From Enterobacter sp. CC120223-11 (lineage in GTDB: Bacteria > Pseudomonadota > Gammaproteobacteria > Enterobacterales > Enterobacteriaceae): 64,000 bases of DNA. The stretch covers positions 1 through 64,000 of the forward strand of contig NZ_OBEF01000001.1 of NCBI RefSeq assembly GCF_900215375.1. Reading direction: 5' to 3'. The notes under the pieces were generated by a model, which worked only from the letters and a program-made list of their open reading frames with translations, was not told the DNA's origin and did no database searches. Every line of letters begins with the position of its first letter. Position 1 is the first letter of the stretch. Shown piece after piece: positions 1 through 9,434 of this stretch. The position numbers and the translations under genes are program-made.

Positions 1-279
1 CATTGCAAGGTTATTTGATTCTTCTTTTAAATAATCAAAATGAATAAAATAACCTTATCATACAAGATGATATCGGAGGTAATGCTATTAGTGGCTATGT
101 GTTTTCGTCATCTGGTAAAACTTCAAATATAGTCACCACAGACAACCTCGTTCCCCTCTTCCCCATGGCATTCAATAGTCATATTGCATGTCTAAAATCA
201 TTCCATCGGTCGCTGACACCGATGGAATGATAGCCAATGAGACATTCGGGAAGTTCAATATTGTCAGTAAGAAACGCTA
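1..279. other. no gene seen; AT-rich left edge
   Basis: I see no supportable gene here. A short plus-strand reading frame beginning with ATG at 41 stops after about 29 codons and resembles nothing I know. The only clear structure is the hairpin at 197-231, listed separately. Confidence 0.5.
194..231 (-). terminator. large hairpin downstream of adhesin gene
   Basis: Two 14-base arms at 197-210 and 218-231 (ATCATTCCATCGGT and its exact complement) enclose a 7-base loop. Read on the minus strand the hairpin lies about 50 bases after the adhesin stop at 280 and is followed by TTTT. It is likely the transcription terminator or 3' end of that gene, although the T tract is short. Confidence 0.6.
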
Positions 280-1488
280 TTACTTGTAATAAATATTAAT
301 AACAACCTGAGTATTGGCTATGCCGGGGGTAATTTTACTGGCTGTCTGATAATAACGCGCAGCTAACGGTATTTTTACTGTACCGCCAGCTGCTGGAGGC
401 GTGAGATCCCATGTTTCCCCAGCAGTCCAGATGGTGGTCGGTGATGTTGCAGCCGCGGAAATATCTCCAGGGGTGTAACCTAATTGAACCCCCACACCTG
501 AAGCCGCCCCGGCAACAGCATCAAGTCCAATCACATTCCCGGAAACAGAATTGGCAGGGGATACTGAAATAGTGAAGATGTTTGCCGTCCGGCTTCCATC
601 AGTTGGCGCTCCGGAACCATCAATGGTCTGATAGCCTGAATACCCATGATACCCTGAAAACTCCGGGCAATTATTCAGCACGATGGACGAGTCAACCCAT
701 TTCGTTGTTACCCCTGGCCCGCTAAATGTCGCATCGGTCACATCATATTTTCCAAGATCAACAACAGTACTTGCCGGAGTTGTGCATGTTTTAGTGACAA
801 AAGTACTGGTTCCAGTGTAACTCGCGGTAAGTACAGTAATGGGCAGCCCTGAGTAACCCGACTGAGCCCGTACATCCCAAACCCAGTGTGGGAAAGAGCT
901 TCCATTTACAACGGCTCCCGAAGCGATGGGACCCGTTTTCACCAGTGCGAGACCGAAATATTTCACATGTGGCCCAATACCGCTATCCCCTGCCGAATCA
1001 TGAGAAATAGCCGTATTACTGTCCACAATTGTTGATGTCAAAAAATATTTGTTACTTGAGTTGCCATTTTTCCAGATGACCACCCCGACTCCCGCGACAT
1101 TGGTCGGAAAAACAGGGACGTTGCCATACAATGTATTCATCATGGTTGGAGCACCTGACGGCATACTGGTTGTTCTCATATCAAGGCCCACTGTGAACGG
1201 GGCATCACAATAGATACCGAGTGTGCTAACCGAGTAACCATTTTGCAGCGAATAAATTGTGCTTCCCAGGGGGAGATCATTTCCTGCGGTGGATGAAGAA
1301 ACAGTCACGTTTGGTACAATCGTTATGGCTGGAAAGCGAGTTGATGGTTCGCATGCAATAGTTGCCTGTGCATTATGGCTAAATATCAACAAACCAATAA
1401 ATAATGCCAAAACATATGACAAATATTTGCCCCCGCTATAACTTTCAATGTTTTTTTTACTGCCCGTCATTATATCCATAACCTTCAT
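280..1488 (-). CDS. fimbrial tip adhesin, paralogue 1
   Basis: Predicted two-domain fimbrial adhesin exported by the chaperone-usher pathway. The N-terminus has a hydrophobic export segment (VLALFIGLLIF) ending near HNAQA. A receptor-binding region follows, with paired cysteines. A C-terminal pilin domain ends in the alternating pattern typical of donor-strand subunits (INIYYK). It is clearly paralogous to the gene at 7007-8197: both share NDLPLGS-IY near residue 70, GVGV, SGYSGLP, TTPA/D-V, TGVGVQ(L/M)GY and PLAARYYQTAS-ITPG. I chose ATG 1488; the frame is open up to 1521 but the extra residues do not look like a signal peptide. A 415-base gap separates it from the usher, so it may have its own promoter. 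The receptor is unknown. Confidence 0.8.
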   Translation of the reverse strand: MKVMDIMTGSKKNIESYSGGKYLSYVLALFIGLLIFSHNAQATIACEPSTRFPAITIVPNVTVSSSTAGNDLPLGSTIYSLQNGYSVSTLGIYCDAPFTVGLDMRTTSMPSGAPTMMNTLYGNVPVFPTNVAGVGVVIWKNGNSSNKYFLTSTIVDSNTAISHDSAGDSGIGPHVKYFGLALVKTGPIASGAVVNGSSFPHWVWDVRAQSGYSGLPITVLTASYTGTSTFVTKTCTTPASTVVDLGKYDVTDATFSGPGVTTKWVDSSIVLNNCPEFSGYHGYSGYQTIDGSGAPTDGSRTANIFTISVSPANSVSGNVIGLDAVAGAASGVGVQLGYTPGDISAAATSPTTIWTAGETWDLTPPAAGGTVKIPLAARYYQTASKITPGIANTQVVINIYYK

Positions 1489-1903
1489 TCTTATTATTTT
1501 CCCTGCAAGCGTAGACCACACTTTGAATCCGAATAATAATCAGTCAACCATACGCTCAATATCATTTCAAAACAGTCCTTATTACCTATGTCCGCATCAA
1601 TGCCCTCATCATAAAAACCCAAGCATCACGCTCACAACAACATAAATTAAAGGTTATACTCTAAAGCAAAACATACCAAACCAACAAATGAATAGAATAC
1701 TAAACGAATCACATTACACCCTGCCCAAATGTAGAATTGCTTGGTGATAACTAACCCATTGAATAATAACAATATACAAGAAAAATTCAAGCAAATTCAC
1801 AAAGTATATTTATAAACCCTTGCCCCTTCCGTCATCCTGAATATTGGGCCAATCTCAATGAAAAATTCATTGAGATTGCAAGCCTTATCCTTCGGGTAAT
1901 TTC
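1489..1903. other. AT-rich spacer between usher and adhesin genes
   Basis: No gene is seen in these 415 bases. The segment is very AT-rich, like the rest of the fimbrial island, and probably holds the promoter of the minus-strand adhesin. It contains the hairpin at 1851-1877. Confidence 0.5.
1851..1877 (-). terminator. 12-bp hairpin after the usher gene
   Basis: AATCTCAATGAA at 1851-1862 and its exact complement at 1866-1877 enclose an AAA loop, 26 bases after the usher stop codon on the minus strand. No T tract follows on that strand, so it may be an mRNA 3'-end stabiliser or a factor-assisted terminator rather than a classical intrinsic one. It implies that the distal adhesin is not simply co-transcribed. 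Confidence 0.5.
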
Positions 1904-4435
1904 TCAGCGATCCCTACACGGAGCATTAAATGTCTGTAGTGCTTTTGAATCCCTTGCTCTTGCCTGTGGCATCAGGTGGTAACGGATCTGGCACTGCTCT
2001 GTTGCTTCCTTGCCCCAGCGCACTGTCAGTGCGCCCTGCTCGGCCTCCACACGGGCATACACCTGGCCACCCTGGCCGGCACTCCCCACGCTCCGGCCTT
2101 TCGCATCCAGCACTTCCGCGCCAAACGGCACAGGCACTCCGTTTATCGTCGCGTTCACCAGTACCGGCGTACCCGTCTTCGTTTCGTATTTCACCTTCAC
2201 CACCGCACCGTAGTACGGTGCCACTTTTTTCACAGTACTCGCCATCTCCACGTCATCACTCGCGCCTTTCGGATCCAGTGTGATGTCATTCATCTGGTAC
2301 GGATCAAGGTACGGCACCAGCGCATAACCGAAACGGTCAATATGCACTCCCGGGTAACCGGACACTGACGCTCCTGCTGCCCCCTTCGCTTCTATCAGCG
2401 CAAACGTGTCTGAGGTGTAGGACGTCAGGGTCACTCCTCCGCTGTGGGCCACTATCGTGCCGCTCGCCCCCAGGGATTCGCTGTGGTAGTTTTTGCCTCC
2501 GCTCCACCCGGCACTCAGGCCAGTATAGTGTGTCCGGTACTGCGCATTCAGCGCCCCTGACTGACCCACACTCTGGTTCGCATTCATCGCCGTTGCGCTA
2601 TAGCTCAGCTGATGTTCATCACCCCCTGTGCCCGACAGCGTGGCCTGCTCGCCGGTGCGCCCGGTGCTGTTATGCGTCATCTGCATCGACAACTGCGGAC
2701 GGTAAGAGCTGTCCGAACGCCCCAGAGGCAGACTCACCGTCAGCAGGTACGTGTCTTCCGTCCCGTTCAGGTTGTAAGTTCGTCCTGCCGAGAGACCGTA
2801 GCTAACCGCACCGTAGCTGTTGTTATAACCCACCTGGTACTGCTCGTCCGACCCACTCTTGTTCCAGAAATCCTGCACCGAACCACTCAGGTAGAACTGT
2901 CCCCATTCCCCCGGCAGCGCCTGGCTTGCCGTCACGCTGTAACGGTTACGCGAACGCCAGACGCTGTCCATCGAGCCGCCGCGATGGATTGCATCCACGG
3001 TCTCCTGGGCTGTCATGAAGTCCATGAAACCACTGGACGAGAAACGATAGGCCGCCACTGACAGACTGGTATCGCTCACCGTTTCGCTGTAGCTCAGACG
3101 GTAGCTCTGCCCCTCACTCTTTACGGAATGATGAGAATGCAGTTTTGCCTGCGTCACATCGAAGGAGAACGCCCCCAACGCGGTTCCCACCGCGGTACCG
3201 CCCAGAATGGCGTAATAGTTCTGACTTAGCTGCATCCCGCCATAACCCGTCAGCCAGTTGGTGATGCCGTGGCGCACCGTTCCCTGATACAGGGCAACAT
3301 CGTCAGAGAGATAATCGTTACGCAGCTTGCCACCAACGATTTCATAGCGCGTTGCCCCCGGACGCAGCTGCTCCACCACCGACGCATATGGCACGGTAAA
3401 CGCCTGTTTGGTGCCGTCGGCTTCCTCCACCGTCACCAGCAGATCACCGCCGTAGCCGGTCGGATACAGGTCATCAATCAGGAAGGCCCCGGGAGCCACC
3501 GTGGTCTGATAAATCACCGCCCCGCCCTGACGCACTGTCACTTTGGCATTCGTGCTCGCAATGCCGCGAATTTCCGGTGCATAACCCCGCTGGGAATCCG
3601 GCAGCATGCGCTCATCCGTCGCCAGCTCCAGCCCGGTAAACGGCAGAGTGTCAAACACATCCCCGCGAGTGTTGGCCTGACCAGCCAGCGTACGCGCTTT
3701 CAGCACTGGTATGTCACGCTGCACATAAGTGTTGATAGCTTCGTATTTTTTCTGCCCGTACTGATTCCAGTTGTAGCTTCCGTTATGACGGAAATACCAC
3801 GCCCCCACGTTCAGCCCGGCGTTAATCCCGGCATACAGCGACTTGCTGTCGTAACCGTTCGAGGTACTCTGGTAGCCATTCAGGTTATATCCCAGAATGG
3901 CGGCCGGAATACCACTGTCCCACAGCGCCGGGTTTACTGAACCCCGTGCGCTGTCCGACACATACAGCTGCGGCAGCTGAATATTGAGACGCATCTCATT
4001 ACTGTCGAACTGCGTCACCGCCTCCGACAGCAGCAGCGTCAGGTCACCGCACTCGCCCACTTTATCGAAAAAGTGGTCCGGCAGATGTTCATAGCGAAAC
4101 GGGATCTGTTGCAGCAATGTCTCCGTCATGCACGGATAAATTGTTTTATCCTGACGTTCACGCAGCTCCACATCTATCGACCCCACCGACTCGCCGTTCA
4201 CATAAACCGCGGCGTTGTAGGTACCGGGTTCAATACTCGACCCGTTGGCATAGCGACTTAAATCAACAGCACTCTGATCTTCCAGTTGCAAAAAAGAAGA
4301 GCTGAAAGATCTGTCCTGACCGGACTCAGAAGATGTGGCCTGAGCTGCAAAGCTCAGTAAAATCGCAGAAATGACAAGAACAGTATTGTTGTTCCTGTTG
4401 TGCAATACCGCACGAGAAGCGGGTATAAATCTCAT
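1904..4435 (-). CDS. fimbrial outer-membrane usher (FimD/PapC family)
   Basis: About 843 residues, the usual usher length. It would form the 24-strand outer-membrane pore that receives chaperone-subunit complexes and assembles the pilus. Visible features: export signal near residues 20-35, N-terminal periplasmic domain, a long barrel with the usher motif DTLPFTGLELATDE near residue 265, a plug-like region with SQRGYAPEIRG, the PGAFLIDDLYPTGYGGDL segment, and a C-terminal domain with the cysteine pair in CQIRY and APCRDR. ATG 4435 was preferred to the upstream GTG at 4441; neither has a strong ribosome-binding site. It lies 20 bases after the chaperone gene and is probably co-transcribed with it. 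Confidence 0.93.
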   Translation of the reverse strand: MRFIPASRAVLHNRNNNTVLVISAILLSFAAQATSSESGQDRSFSSSFLQLEDQSAVDLSRYANGSSIEPGTYNAAVYVNGESVGSIDVELRERQDKTIYPCMTETLLQQIPFRYEHLPDHFFDKVGECGDLTLLLSEAVTQFDSNEMRLNIQLPQLYVSDSARGSVNPALWDSGIPAAILGYNLNGYQSTSNGYDSKSLYAGINAGLNVGAWYFRHNGSYNWNQYGQKKYEAINTYVQRDIPVLKARTLAGQANTRGDVFDTLPFTGLELATDERMLPDSQRGYAPEIRGIASTNAKVTVRQGGAVIYQTTVAPGAFLIDDLYPTGYGGDLLVTVEEADGTKQAFTVPYASVVEQLRPGATRYEIVGGKLRNDYLSDDVALYQGTVRHGITNWLTGYGGMQLSQNYYAILGGTAVGTALGAFSFDVTQAKLHSHHSVKSEGQSYRLSYSETVSDTSLSVAAYRFSSSGFMDFMTAQETVDAIHRGGSMDSVWRSRNRYSVTASQALPGEWGQFYLSGSVQDFWNKSGSDEQYQVGYNNSYGAVSYGLSAGRTYNLNGTEDTYLLTVSLPLGRSDSSYRPQLSMQMTHNSTGRTGEQATLSGTGGDEHQLSYSATAMNANQSVGQSGALNAQYRTHYTGLSAGWSGGKNYHSESLGASGTIVAHSGGVTLTSYTSDTFALIEAKGAAGASVSGYPGVHIDRFGYALVPYLDPYQMNDITLDPKGASDDVEMASTVKKVAPYYGAVVKVKYETKTGTPVLVNATINGVPVPFGAEVLDAKGRSVGSAGQGGQVYARVEAEQGALTVRWGKEATEQCQIRYHLMPQARARDSKALQTFNAPCRDR

Positions 4436-4455
4436 AAACACTTTTACATGATGTT

Positions 4456-5139
4456 CTAGTGAACATCAGCACTCACTGAAATAATCGCACCATAATCGCT
4501 GACATATTTTGCCGTCACCTTACCAGAAGCGCTCAGTTCATAATCCCCATCACCAAACGGAGCTAACATTTTTCCATCAATCGTTTTGCCGCCCGCAGCG
4601 AGATCAACAAACGTGATAAAATAGGGTGAATTATTGTGAACATGAAGCCCGGATTTGCGGTGACTCCATTGCAGCGCTTTTACCGCTTCACTCAGACTGC
4701 CCTTAAGTTCTGCTGGACGATAAAAGAATTTGATACGACTGCGGAAAGCCACCTGTAGATAATTGCTTGCATCTGAGCTGATGTCTTTTGGTTTCGCAGG
4801 GATCTCCAGCACATTCAGCCAGAACACGGATTCTTTATTCGTCGGTAAATTGTTCGGTAACCCACGAATACGCAGCGTCTGACCACTACCTGGTTCCACG
4901 CGATTAATCGGTGGGGTCAGAACAAAAGGCACCTTTATCTGGTCGGGTTTGGCTTTAGTATCCCCATTATCCATCCAGCTCTGGATTAATACCGGAGAGG
5001 ACCCTTTATTACTGACCTTAACGCTAACCTCTTTGGCACTCGATGGATAAATTACGCGAGTACCGGTAATGACAATACTGGCCTGTGCACCAGTACATAA
5101 CAAAAGTAAGGAAAGCAGGGATATACAATGACGAAACAC
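4456..5139 (-). CDS. periplasmic fimbrial chaperone (PapD family)
   Basis: About 227 residues with an export signal (ISLLSLLLLCTGAQA). It would hold pilin subunits in the periplasm by donor-strand complementation and deliver them to the usher. The family signature is visible: GTRVIYPS at the start of the mature domain, the edge strand with PFVLTPPINRVEPGSGQTLRI, and the following ESVFWLNVLEIP. The start is set by the sequence: GTG at 5139 has a strong GGAGG five bases upstream, which fits better than the in-frame TTG at 5151 that overlaps the same site. It sits between the broken pilin gene and the usher. Confidence 0.92.
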   Translation of the reverse strand: MFRHCISLLSLLLLCTGAQASIVITGTRVIYPSSAKEVSVKVSNKGSSPVLIQSWMDNGDTKAKPDQIKVPFVLTPPINRVEPGSGQTLRIRGLPNNLPTNKESVFWLNVLEIPAKPKDISSDASNYLQVAFRSRIKFFYRPAELKGSLSEAVKALQWSHRKSGLHVHNNSPYFITFVDLAAGGKTIDGKMLAPFGDGDYELSASGKVTAKYVSDYGAIISVSADVH

Positions 5140-5185
5140 AATAACCTCCAAAAAACCGGAGACTTTGAGTCATCCGGTAATGTAT

Positions 5186-5726
5186 CTATTTATATTGAAT
5201 GGAATAAATAACATCGCTGACAACAGTCCCAGCAGTGGTGACACCATCGGCATAATATTCGACGGCATACGGAAGTTCTGCCGTGCCTGCTGAAACATCA
5301 AAATAGGTTGCGTCCGTACTCTGGCTGCTGCTTCCCGCTTTAATAATAGATTCAGCCCCCGACTCTTCACGCAACTGCAGGCTAACATTGGTTGCATCTC
5401 CACTCATGTTTTTCAGATGTCCGCTGCTAACATCAACCGAAGAACCCGCTTCAAAAAAAGCAGAAGCGGTCTGAAGCGTACCGGAACATCCACTCAAGCT
5501 GATGTTAAATCCTGTACGTCCGGCGGTGTCCCCCAGATTAGCGGCCAATGGTTGGTAAGACGATTGTTGCATCTGGCCCCTGGCCATCAACATCGGCATT
5601 ACAGGTATTAGCGGTCAACTCACCGTTAAACGTAATAGTTCCGGTTCCTGCCGCTACTGCTACATTTTGCATTGCCGTTGCGCTGGCCAATGTAAATACT
5701 ATCGATGTGATTAATTTCATCTTCAT
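5186..5726 (-). pseudogene. major fimbrial subunit, frameshifted
   Basis: FimA-type pilin split into two frames. The first frame (ATG 5726) encodes a signal peptide and the start of the mature subunit (GTITFNGELTANTC ... ATIVLPTIG), then stops at about 5538. The second frame resumes at once with AANLGDTAGRTGFNISLSGC and runs to the typical C-terminus SIQYK at 5186. Removing one base near 5545-5550 (in ATTGGCCGC) restores one frame of about 179 residues, reading LPTI-AANLGDTAG, with both pilin cysteines. As written, no full pilin can be made. It could be a real mutation or a sequencing error; the site is not a long homopolymer. It is first in the minus-strand unit, before the chaperone and usher. 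Confidence 0.85.
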
Positions 5727-6348
5727 TCCAGCTTCTTAATATATCCAGAGTCATTCATGGATATAGACAGCCACCAATAAATGGCAACCCTTTTTCTGAT
5801 CAAAATATTTGGTCACGTTAATTAAAATATTCATTTATAACCGAAGTGCTTTCCAGTTCCTGACTAAACTAACACAGTGGGAAAAACACACAATGCAATA
5901 GAAAGTGAAAGCGCGCACTAAATGCAAGGCTATCAATTTGGTCAGATTGCATTCTTCAATAATAACACCATTGAATTTAATTTTTTTCATTATTTAATTT
6001 AAAAAAAAACAAAAAAAATCAAAACACCCCTCCTTATCACGCCTATAAATAGCCCTAACGCTCTGAAAAACCAACGTTAATATGTGCCTGAGATTCAATG
6101 CTTGGGGGACTGATTGGCACCTCTTTATCACAGCCAAACCTTGCAATTATATTTCATGCAGTTAAAATGCCCCCAAATGTATGCCCCCCCCAAAAAAACA
6201 TATTGCTAAGCATTCTGTGCATCCGAATCACATCATTGTTTCATTCCAGTATGTTTCATGAGTGACTTAAGTCAGGTAAGGAGGGATATTCTGTTCACGG
6301 ACTTAATCCATCCTGACTGAAAGGATGGGAAAATTGAAGGGTCAGGAT
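5727..6348. promoter_or_regulatory. divergent AT-rich control region of the fimbrial locus
   Basis: The 620 bases between the two divergent fimbrial units contain no gene. They are extremely AT-rich, with A and T tracts around 5975-6030, as expected of H-NS-silenced fimbrial promoters. I looked for paired inverted repeats that would mark a FimS-like invertible switch and saw none by eye. Confidence 0.6.
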
Positions 6349-6879
6349 ATGAATTTACGCATAGTATTTTTTACTTTACCAGGGCTTTTGTTTTCCCCTT
6401 TCACCGTAACAGCCCAAAATGCCACCCTTACCCTTCAGGGGGAGTTTTTCTCTGGCACCTGCGATGTCGCTTTGAATGGCGCTCAGGCAGATGGCACCGT
6501 GACGTTGCCGAAAGTCTCTACAGACGAATTAAACCAGCTTAAAATTACAGGGGAAACAACTTTTTATTTTACACTAACAAATTGTGCCTCCGCGTCTAAC
6601 AACTGGGTCATTTTTTACTTTGAGGGTGGAAACACTGTCGACACAACTAATTACTATGTAAAAAATAGTGACGGTAGTGCCACGGGTGTCGAACTTATTC
6701 TGAAAACACCCGGGGGAAACCAAATAAAACCAGGGACAGACACCCAAGCTGGAGAGAATAAATTTGCAGATAGTAGATCAGGTAACTTCTCTGTATCTTA
6801 CGTTACGGACAACAATATCGGACCCGCCACTCCCGGCACGGTTATCAGCCATATCACTTACCATCTTGAATACAAATAA
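6349..6879 (+). CDS. minor or alternative fimbrial subunit
   Basis: A 176-residue type 1-like pilin with signal peptide MNLRIVFFTLPGLLFSPF-TVTA and mature pilin features: LQGEFFSGTC, TLPKVS, a second cysteine in FTLTNC, and the C-terminal strand ISHITYHLEYK used for polymerisation. ATG 6349 was chosen because GAAGGG lies seven bases upstream; the frame is open from ATG 6325, but that adds a charged, non-signal extension. It is transcribed divergently from the pilin-chaperone-usher unit and is followed by the second adhesin. Because the other pilin is frameshifted, this may be the only working shaft-type subunit in the locus. Confidence 0.85.
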   Translation: MNLRIVFFTLPGLLFSPFTVTAQNATLTLQGEFFSGTCDVALNGAQADGTVTLPKVSTDELNQLKITGETTFYFTLTNCASASNNWVIFYFEGGNTVDTTNYYVKNSDGSATGVELILKTPGGNQIKPGTDTQAGENKFADSRSGNFSVSYVTDNNIGPATPGTVISHITYHLEYK

Positions 6880-7006
6880 GCGCATAACAATACTTTTCAC
6901 ACCAGTCATTTGTTAGACTTTATATGATTTGATTATCATAGCAATATAAATAAGTTACCAACAACATCACGAAATAAAACTCAAACAAATTAAGGCGTTA
7001 AACATA

Positions 7007-8197
7007 ATGAAAGTGACTGAGTCATCTAAGTCCTGCAGAAAATATGGTGTTTTTACCCATATAATGTTCCGGATTTGTATCTCATCTTCACTACTCTGGT
7101 TAACACTCTTCAGCCAAAGCGTGCAAGCCGATGTTAGTTGTCAGTTAAACGGTTCGGTGGCTGTTGAAACTCCCACAATCAGTCCATCAGTCTCCTATGT
7201 TGGAAATGATCTGCCCGTAGGAAGCAGCATCTATCGGTTAAAAATGCAATTGGGGACGTATCCTGGTGTTTATTGCGACGGCGCGTTCGATCTGACCAGT
7301 TATCTCAGGGTGACTAATGAACCTTTAGGTGCCCCTACAATCATGACTACTCCAAATGGAACGGGTCCCGTATATCCTACAAATGTCCCGGGAGTTGGTG
7401 TCTATATATGGGCCGCCAATCAAAGCGGAGGCGGAACATCATTATTTTCGAAAACATCCCCCATGCCCTATATAGCATTTCAGCACGCTTCGCAGGGGAT
7501 CATTAGGAAGGGGCCAACGCTGGATATCTCACTCATCAAAACAGGCGATATTCCATCAGGAGCCTCTGTCAACGCCAGTCTTTTTCCCAGTTTTGAATGG
7601 TATATTCCGTCGACGACCGGGTATTCGGGTTTACCTGTTCAACTAATGACATACAGCTTTACAGGTAGTCTAAAATTTACCACTCAGACCTGCACTACCC
7701 CTGACGTTAACGTAGACATGGGCAGTTATGATGTAACGAATAATTTTAATGCTGTAGGAACCACCACTCCCTGGCGGGATGTTTCTATCGTCATGCAGGA
7801 TTGTCCGAGTTTCACGGGATACTACAATGGCGGTAGCGGGAACAATCAGGACATTGTTGATTCAGGGGCCATCGATGAGGCCTCCCGTCAGGCCACTACT
7901 TTTAACGTTTCTCTGACACCGGCGAATCCCTCATCAAATAATATTATCAGTGTTGATAACACTACTGATGCGGCCACAGGAGTGGGTGTGCAAATGGGCT
8001 ACTCCACCAGTGTTGACACCGATCCGATCCCACCACAAACTCTCTGGAGTGCAAATTCAAACTGGAGTGTAGTCGCTCCCACAGATGGCCGAAGCACCTT
8101 TAAAATACCGCTGGCGGCACGCTATTACCAAACTGCAAGTACCATTACCCCAGGTAAAGCGAATGTCAAAATTATCGTGAATATTGCATACAAATGA
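7007..8197 (+). CDS. fimbrial tip adhesin, paralogue 2
   Basis: A 396-residue adhesin paralogous to the gene at 280-1488. The export signal lies at about residues 22-42 (SSLLWLTLFSQSVQA). The N-terminal binding domain differs more between the two copies than the C-terminal pilin domain, which shares TGVGVQMGY and PLAARYYQTAS-ITPGKANV and ends VNIAYK. AAGGCG lies a few bases before ATG 7007. It probably forms a transcript with the pilin at 6349; the gap is 127 bases. Having two adhesins for one usher suggests alternative tips with different receptors, which is inference. Confidence 0.82.
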   Translation: MKVTESSKSCRKYGVFTHIMFRICISSSLLWLTLFSQSVQADVSCQLNGSVAVETPTISPSVSYVGNDLPVGSSIYRLKMQLGTYPGVYCDGAFDLTSYLRVTNEPLGAPTIMTTPNGTGPVYPTNVPGVGVYIWAANQSGGGTSLFSKTSPMPYIAFQHASQGIIRKGPTLDISLIKTGDIPSGASVNASLFPSFEWYIPSTTGYSGLPVQLMTYSFTGSLKFTTQTCTTPDVNVDMGSYDVTNNFNAVGTTTPWRDVSIVMQDCPSFTGYYNGGSGNNQDIVDSGAIDEASRQATTFNVSLTPANPSSNNIISVDNTTDAATGVGVQMGYSTSVDTDPIPPQTLWSANSNWSVVAPTDGRSTFKIPLAARYYQTASTITPGKANVKIIVNIAYK

Positions 8198-8203
8198 GCA
8201 GTC

Positions 8204-8310
8204 TGAATCGCCACGGATAATCTAGACACTTCCGAGCCGTTGGTAATACTGGTTTTCATATTCAGCCGGTGGCGATTCACTCTTTGACGCTGCTAAAGCT
8301 ATGGATGCTG
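8204..8310 (-). mobile_element. IS3-family insertion sequence remnant (orfB 3' end)
   Basis: Read on the minus strand, about 8224-8310 encodes the C-terminal tail of an IS3-type transposase, PPAEYENQYYQRLGSV followed by a stop at 8222-8224. A plausible terminal sequence beginning TGAATCGCCAC lies at 8204. An inverted copy of those 11 bases occurs at 8269-8279. The rest of the element is missing. It begins only 7 bases after the adhesin stop and marks one edge of the fimbrial island. Confidence 0.65.
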
Positions 8311-8418
8311 GCCTTTCCACGATGACGAAATGAGTCAATCAACTGCGTGTTTACGGTCACCCGCAGAGTCATTTCATAATAGAAATTGTTTGCTGGTTCT
8401 GTGAGTGATGACTTGTCA
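8311..8418. other. unassigned remnant sequence
   Basis: Between the IS remnant and the yjjJ pseudogene. A minus-strand frame here reads MTLRVTVNTQLIDSFRHRG before running into the IS remnant. I do not recognise it and no start signal is evident. Confidence 0.3.
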
Positions 8419-9345
8419 TTACCCTAGACGCGATATACGTGACTTTGCTTCATTAATATGGCTGCTCAACGCTGCGAGACATGGGGCAAAATTTACCGAC
8501 AGGCGATTGTCATCACGGGCCAACGCAATAAAACTCTCGGCTAACCCGAGCGCTTCCCGCCAGATTTCGCCACTTACCACCTCAAGCAGTGTCGCTGGCC
8601 GAAGTGTATTCACAAGTTCACCGCCCGATTTAGGGGCAAAACCCATTGGCAAAATATCGTAGTGAATTTCACCAGAACATGGCCATGTTCCGTATGAGTG
8701 CAAAACTTTGGCTGCTCGCCTCCGGCGGAAGATCCCGGCACTTCGCCAGCGCTGACTGCCCGGGCCAGCATGGGAAAAACGGTGTGGCGATCAACGGCTT
8801 CAGGTACTGGCATCTCCAGGAACTGATTTCTGGCCTGTTCACCGATGAGCAGATTCCCTACTGCATCGTGCCCGTGAACCAACAGCGCTTTGATCACATC
8901 CGAATCATTCCAGTTTTCTGGATTAGCAGACAGGCCAATTCCGGCTGAATATGTTGATGCCCAGGCTCTGCCAAGGTATCCCTGTGGCCGCATATCAAAG
9001 AGCCACCACGGCAGGCCGTCGCTATGGAGGCACACTTTGTCAGCCTGCTCCATGACATAACCCTGCGGATAAACCGGAATAAGTTTGCCCAGGAGTTTTA
9101 CCTGACCTTCTTCGGAAATACGGTAAACAGGCACAGGTTTGAACCCACGATAATCATCGCGTTAAGCATATTGAATAGATGGGTCAGAACCGATTCGAAC
9201 TACTTCATCACCCTTGGTTTAAAGACACGGGGCAACATCTTCTGGCTAATCTCTATGATATCAGTAAGTTGCCTTTCCGCCGCTGGCCCTTGGCCCAGCA
9301 GTTGGCGGATTGTCTCGGATCGATTTTTAATACCGTGAATAACTT
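8419..9345 (-). pseudogene. decayed yjjJ (HipA-like kinase)
   Basis: Multiply disrupted homologue of E. coli YjjJ, a HipA-family serine/threonine kinase-like protein of about 440 residues. Pieces in order on the minus strand: an N-terminal winged-helix segment (TIRQLLGQGP ... QLTDIIEISQ), a frameshift near 9215-9220, then DEVVRIGSDPSIQYA interrupted by a TAA at 9162-9164, then RDDYRGFKPVPVYRIS through EGLPWWLFDMRPQGYLGRAW-like sequence and the nucleotide loop SSAGGEQPKF. At about 8650 it jumps in another frame to YDILPMGFAPKSGG and the C-terminus ending ISRLG. The jump removes roughly 170 residues with the catalytic loops. No function is expected. Confidence 0.8.
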
Positions 9346-9434
9346 AATGAATAGGTATATGAATAGTTAATCTAACAGTTGATTCACGCTATGCCATCTA
9401 CGGAGGATGCAGCCCTGCCATTCAATTTCCGGAT

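Noticed and set aside
1448-1645. Short plus-strand frames around 1259-1645
   Set aside because: They overlap the adhesin N-terminus or AT-rich spacer, lack ribosome sites and have no recognisable product.
5727-6348. Possible FimS-like invertible promoter switch
   Set aside because: No paired inverted repeats of useful length seen by eye and no recombinase gene nearby.
9179-9370. 63-residue plus-strand open frame beginning MGQNRFELLHHPW
   Set aside because: It is antisense to the N-terminal part of the yjjJ pseudogene, whose minus-strand fragments (QLTDIIEISQ, DEVVRIGSDPSIQYA, RDDYRGFKPVPVYRIS) explain the same bases.
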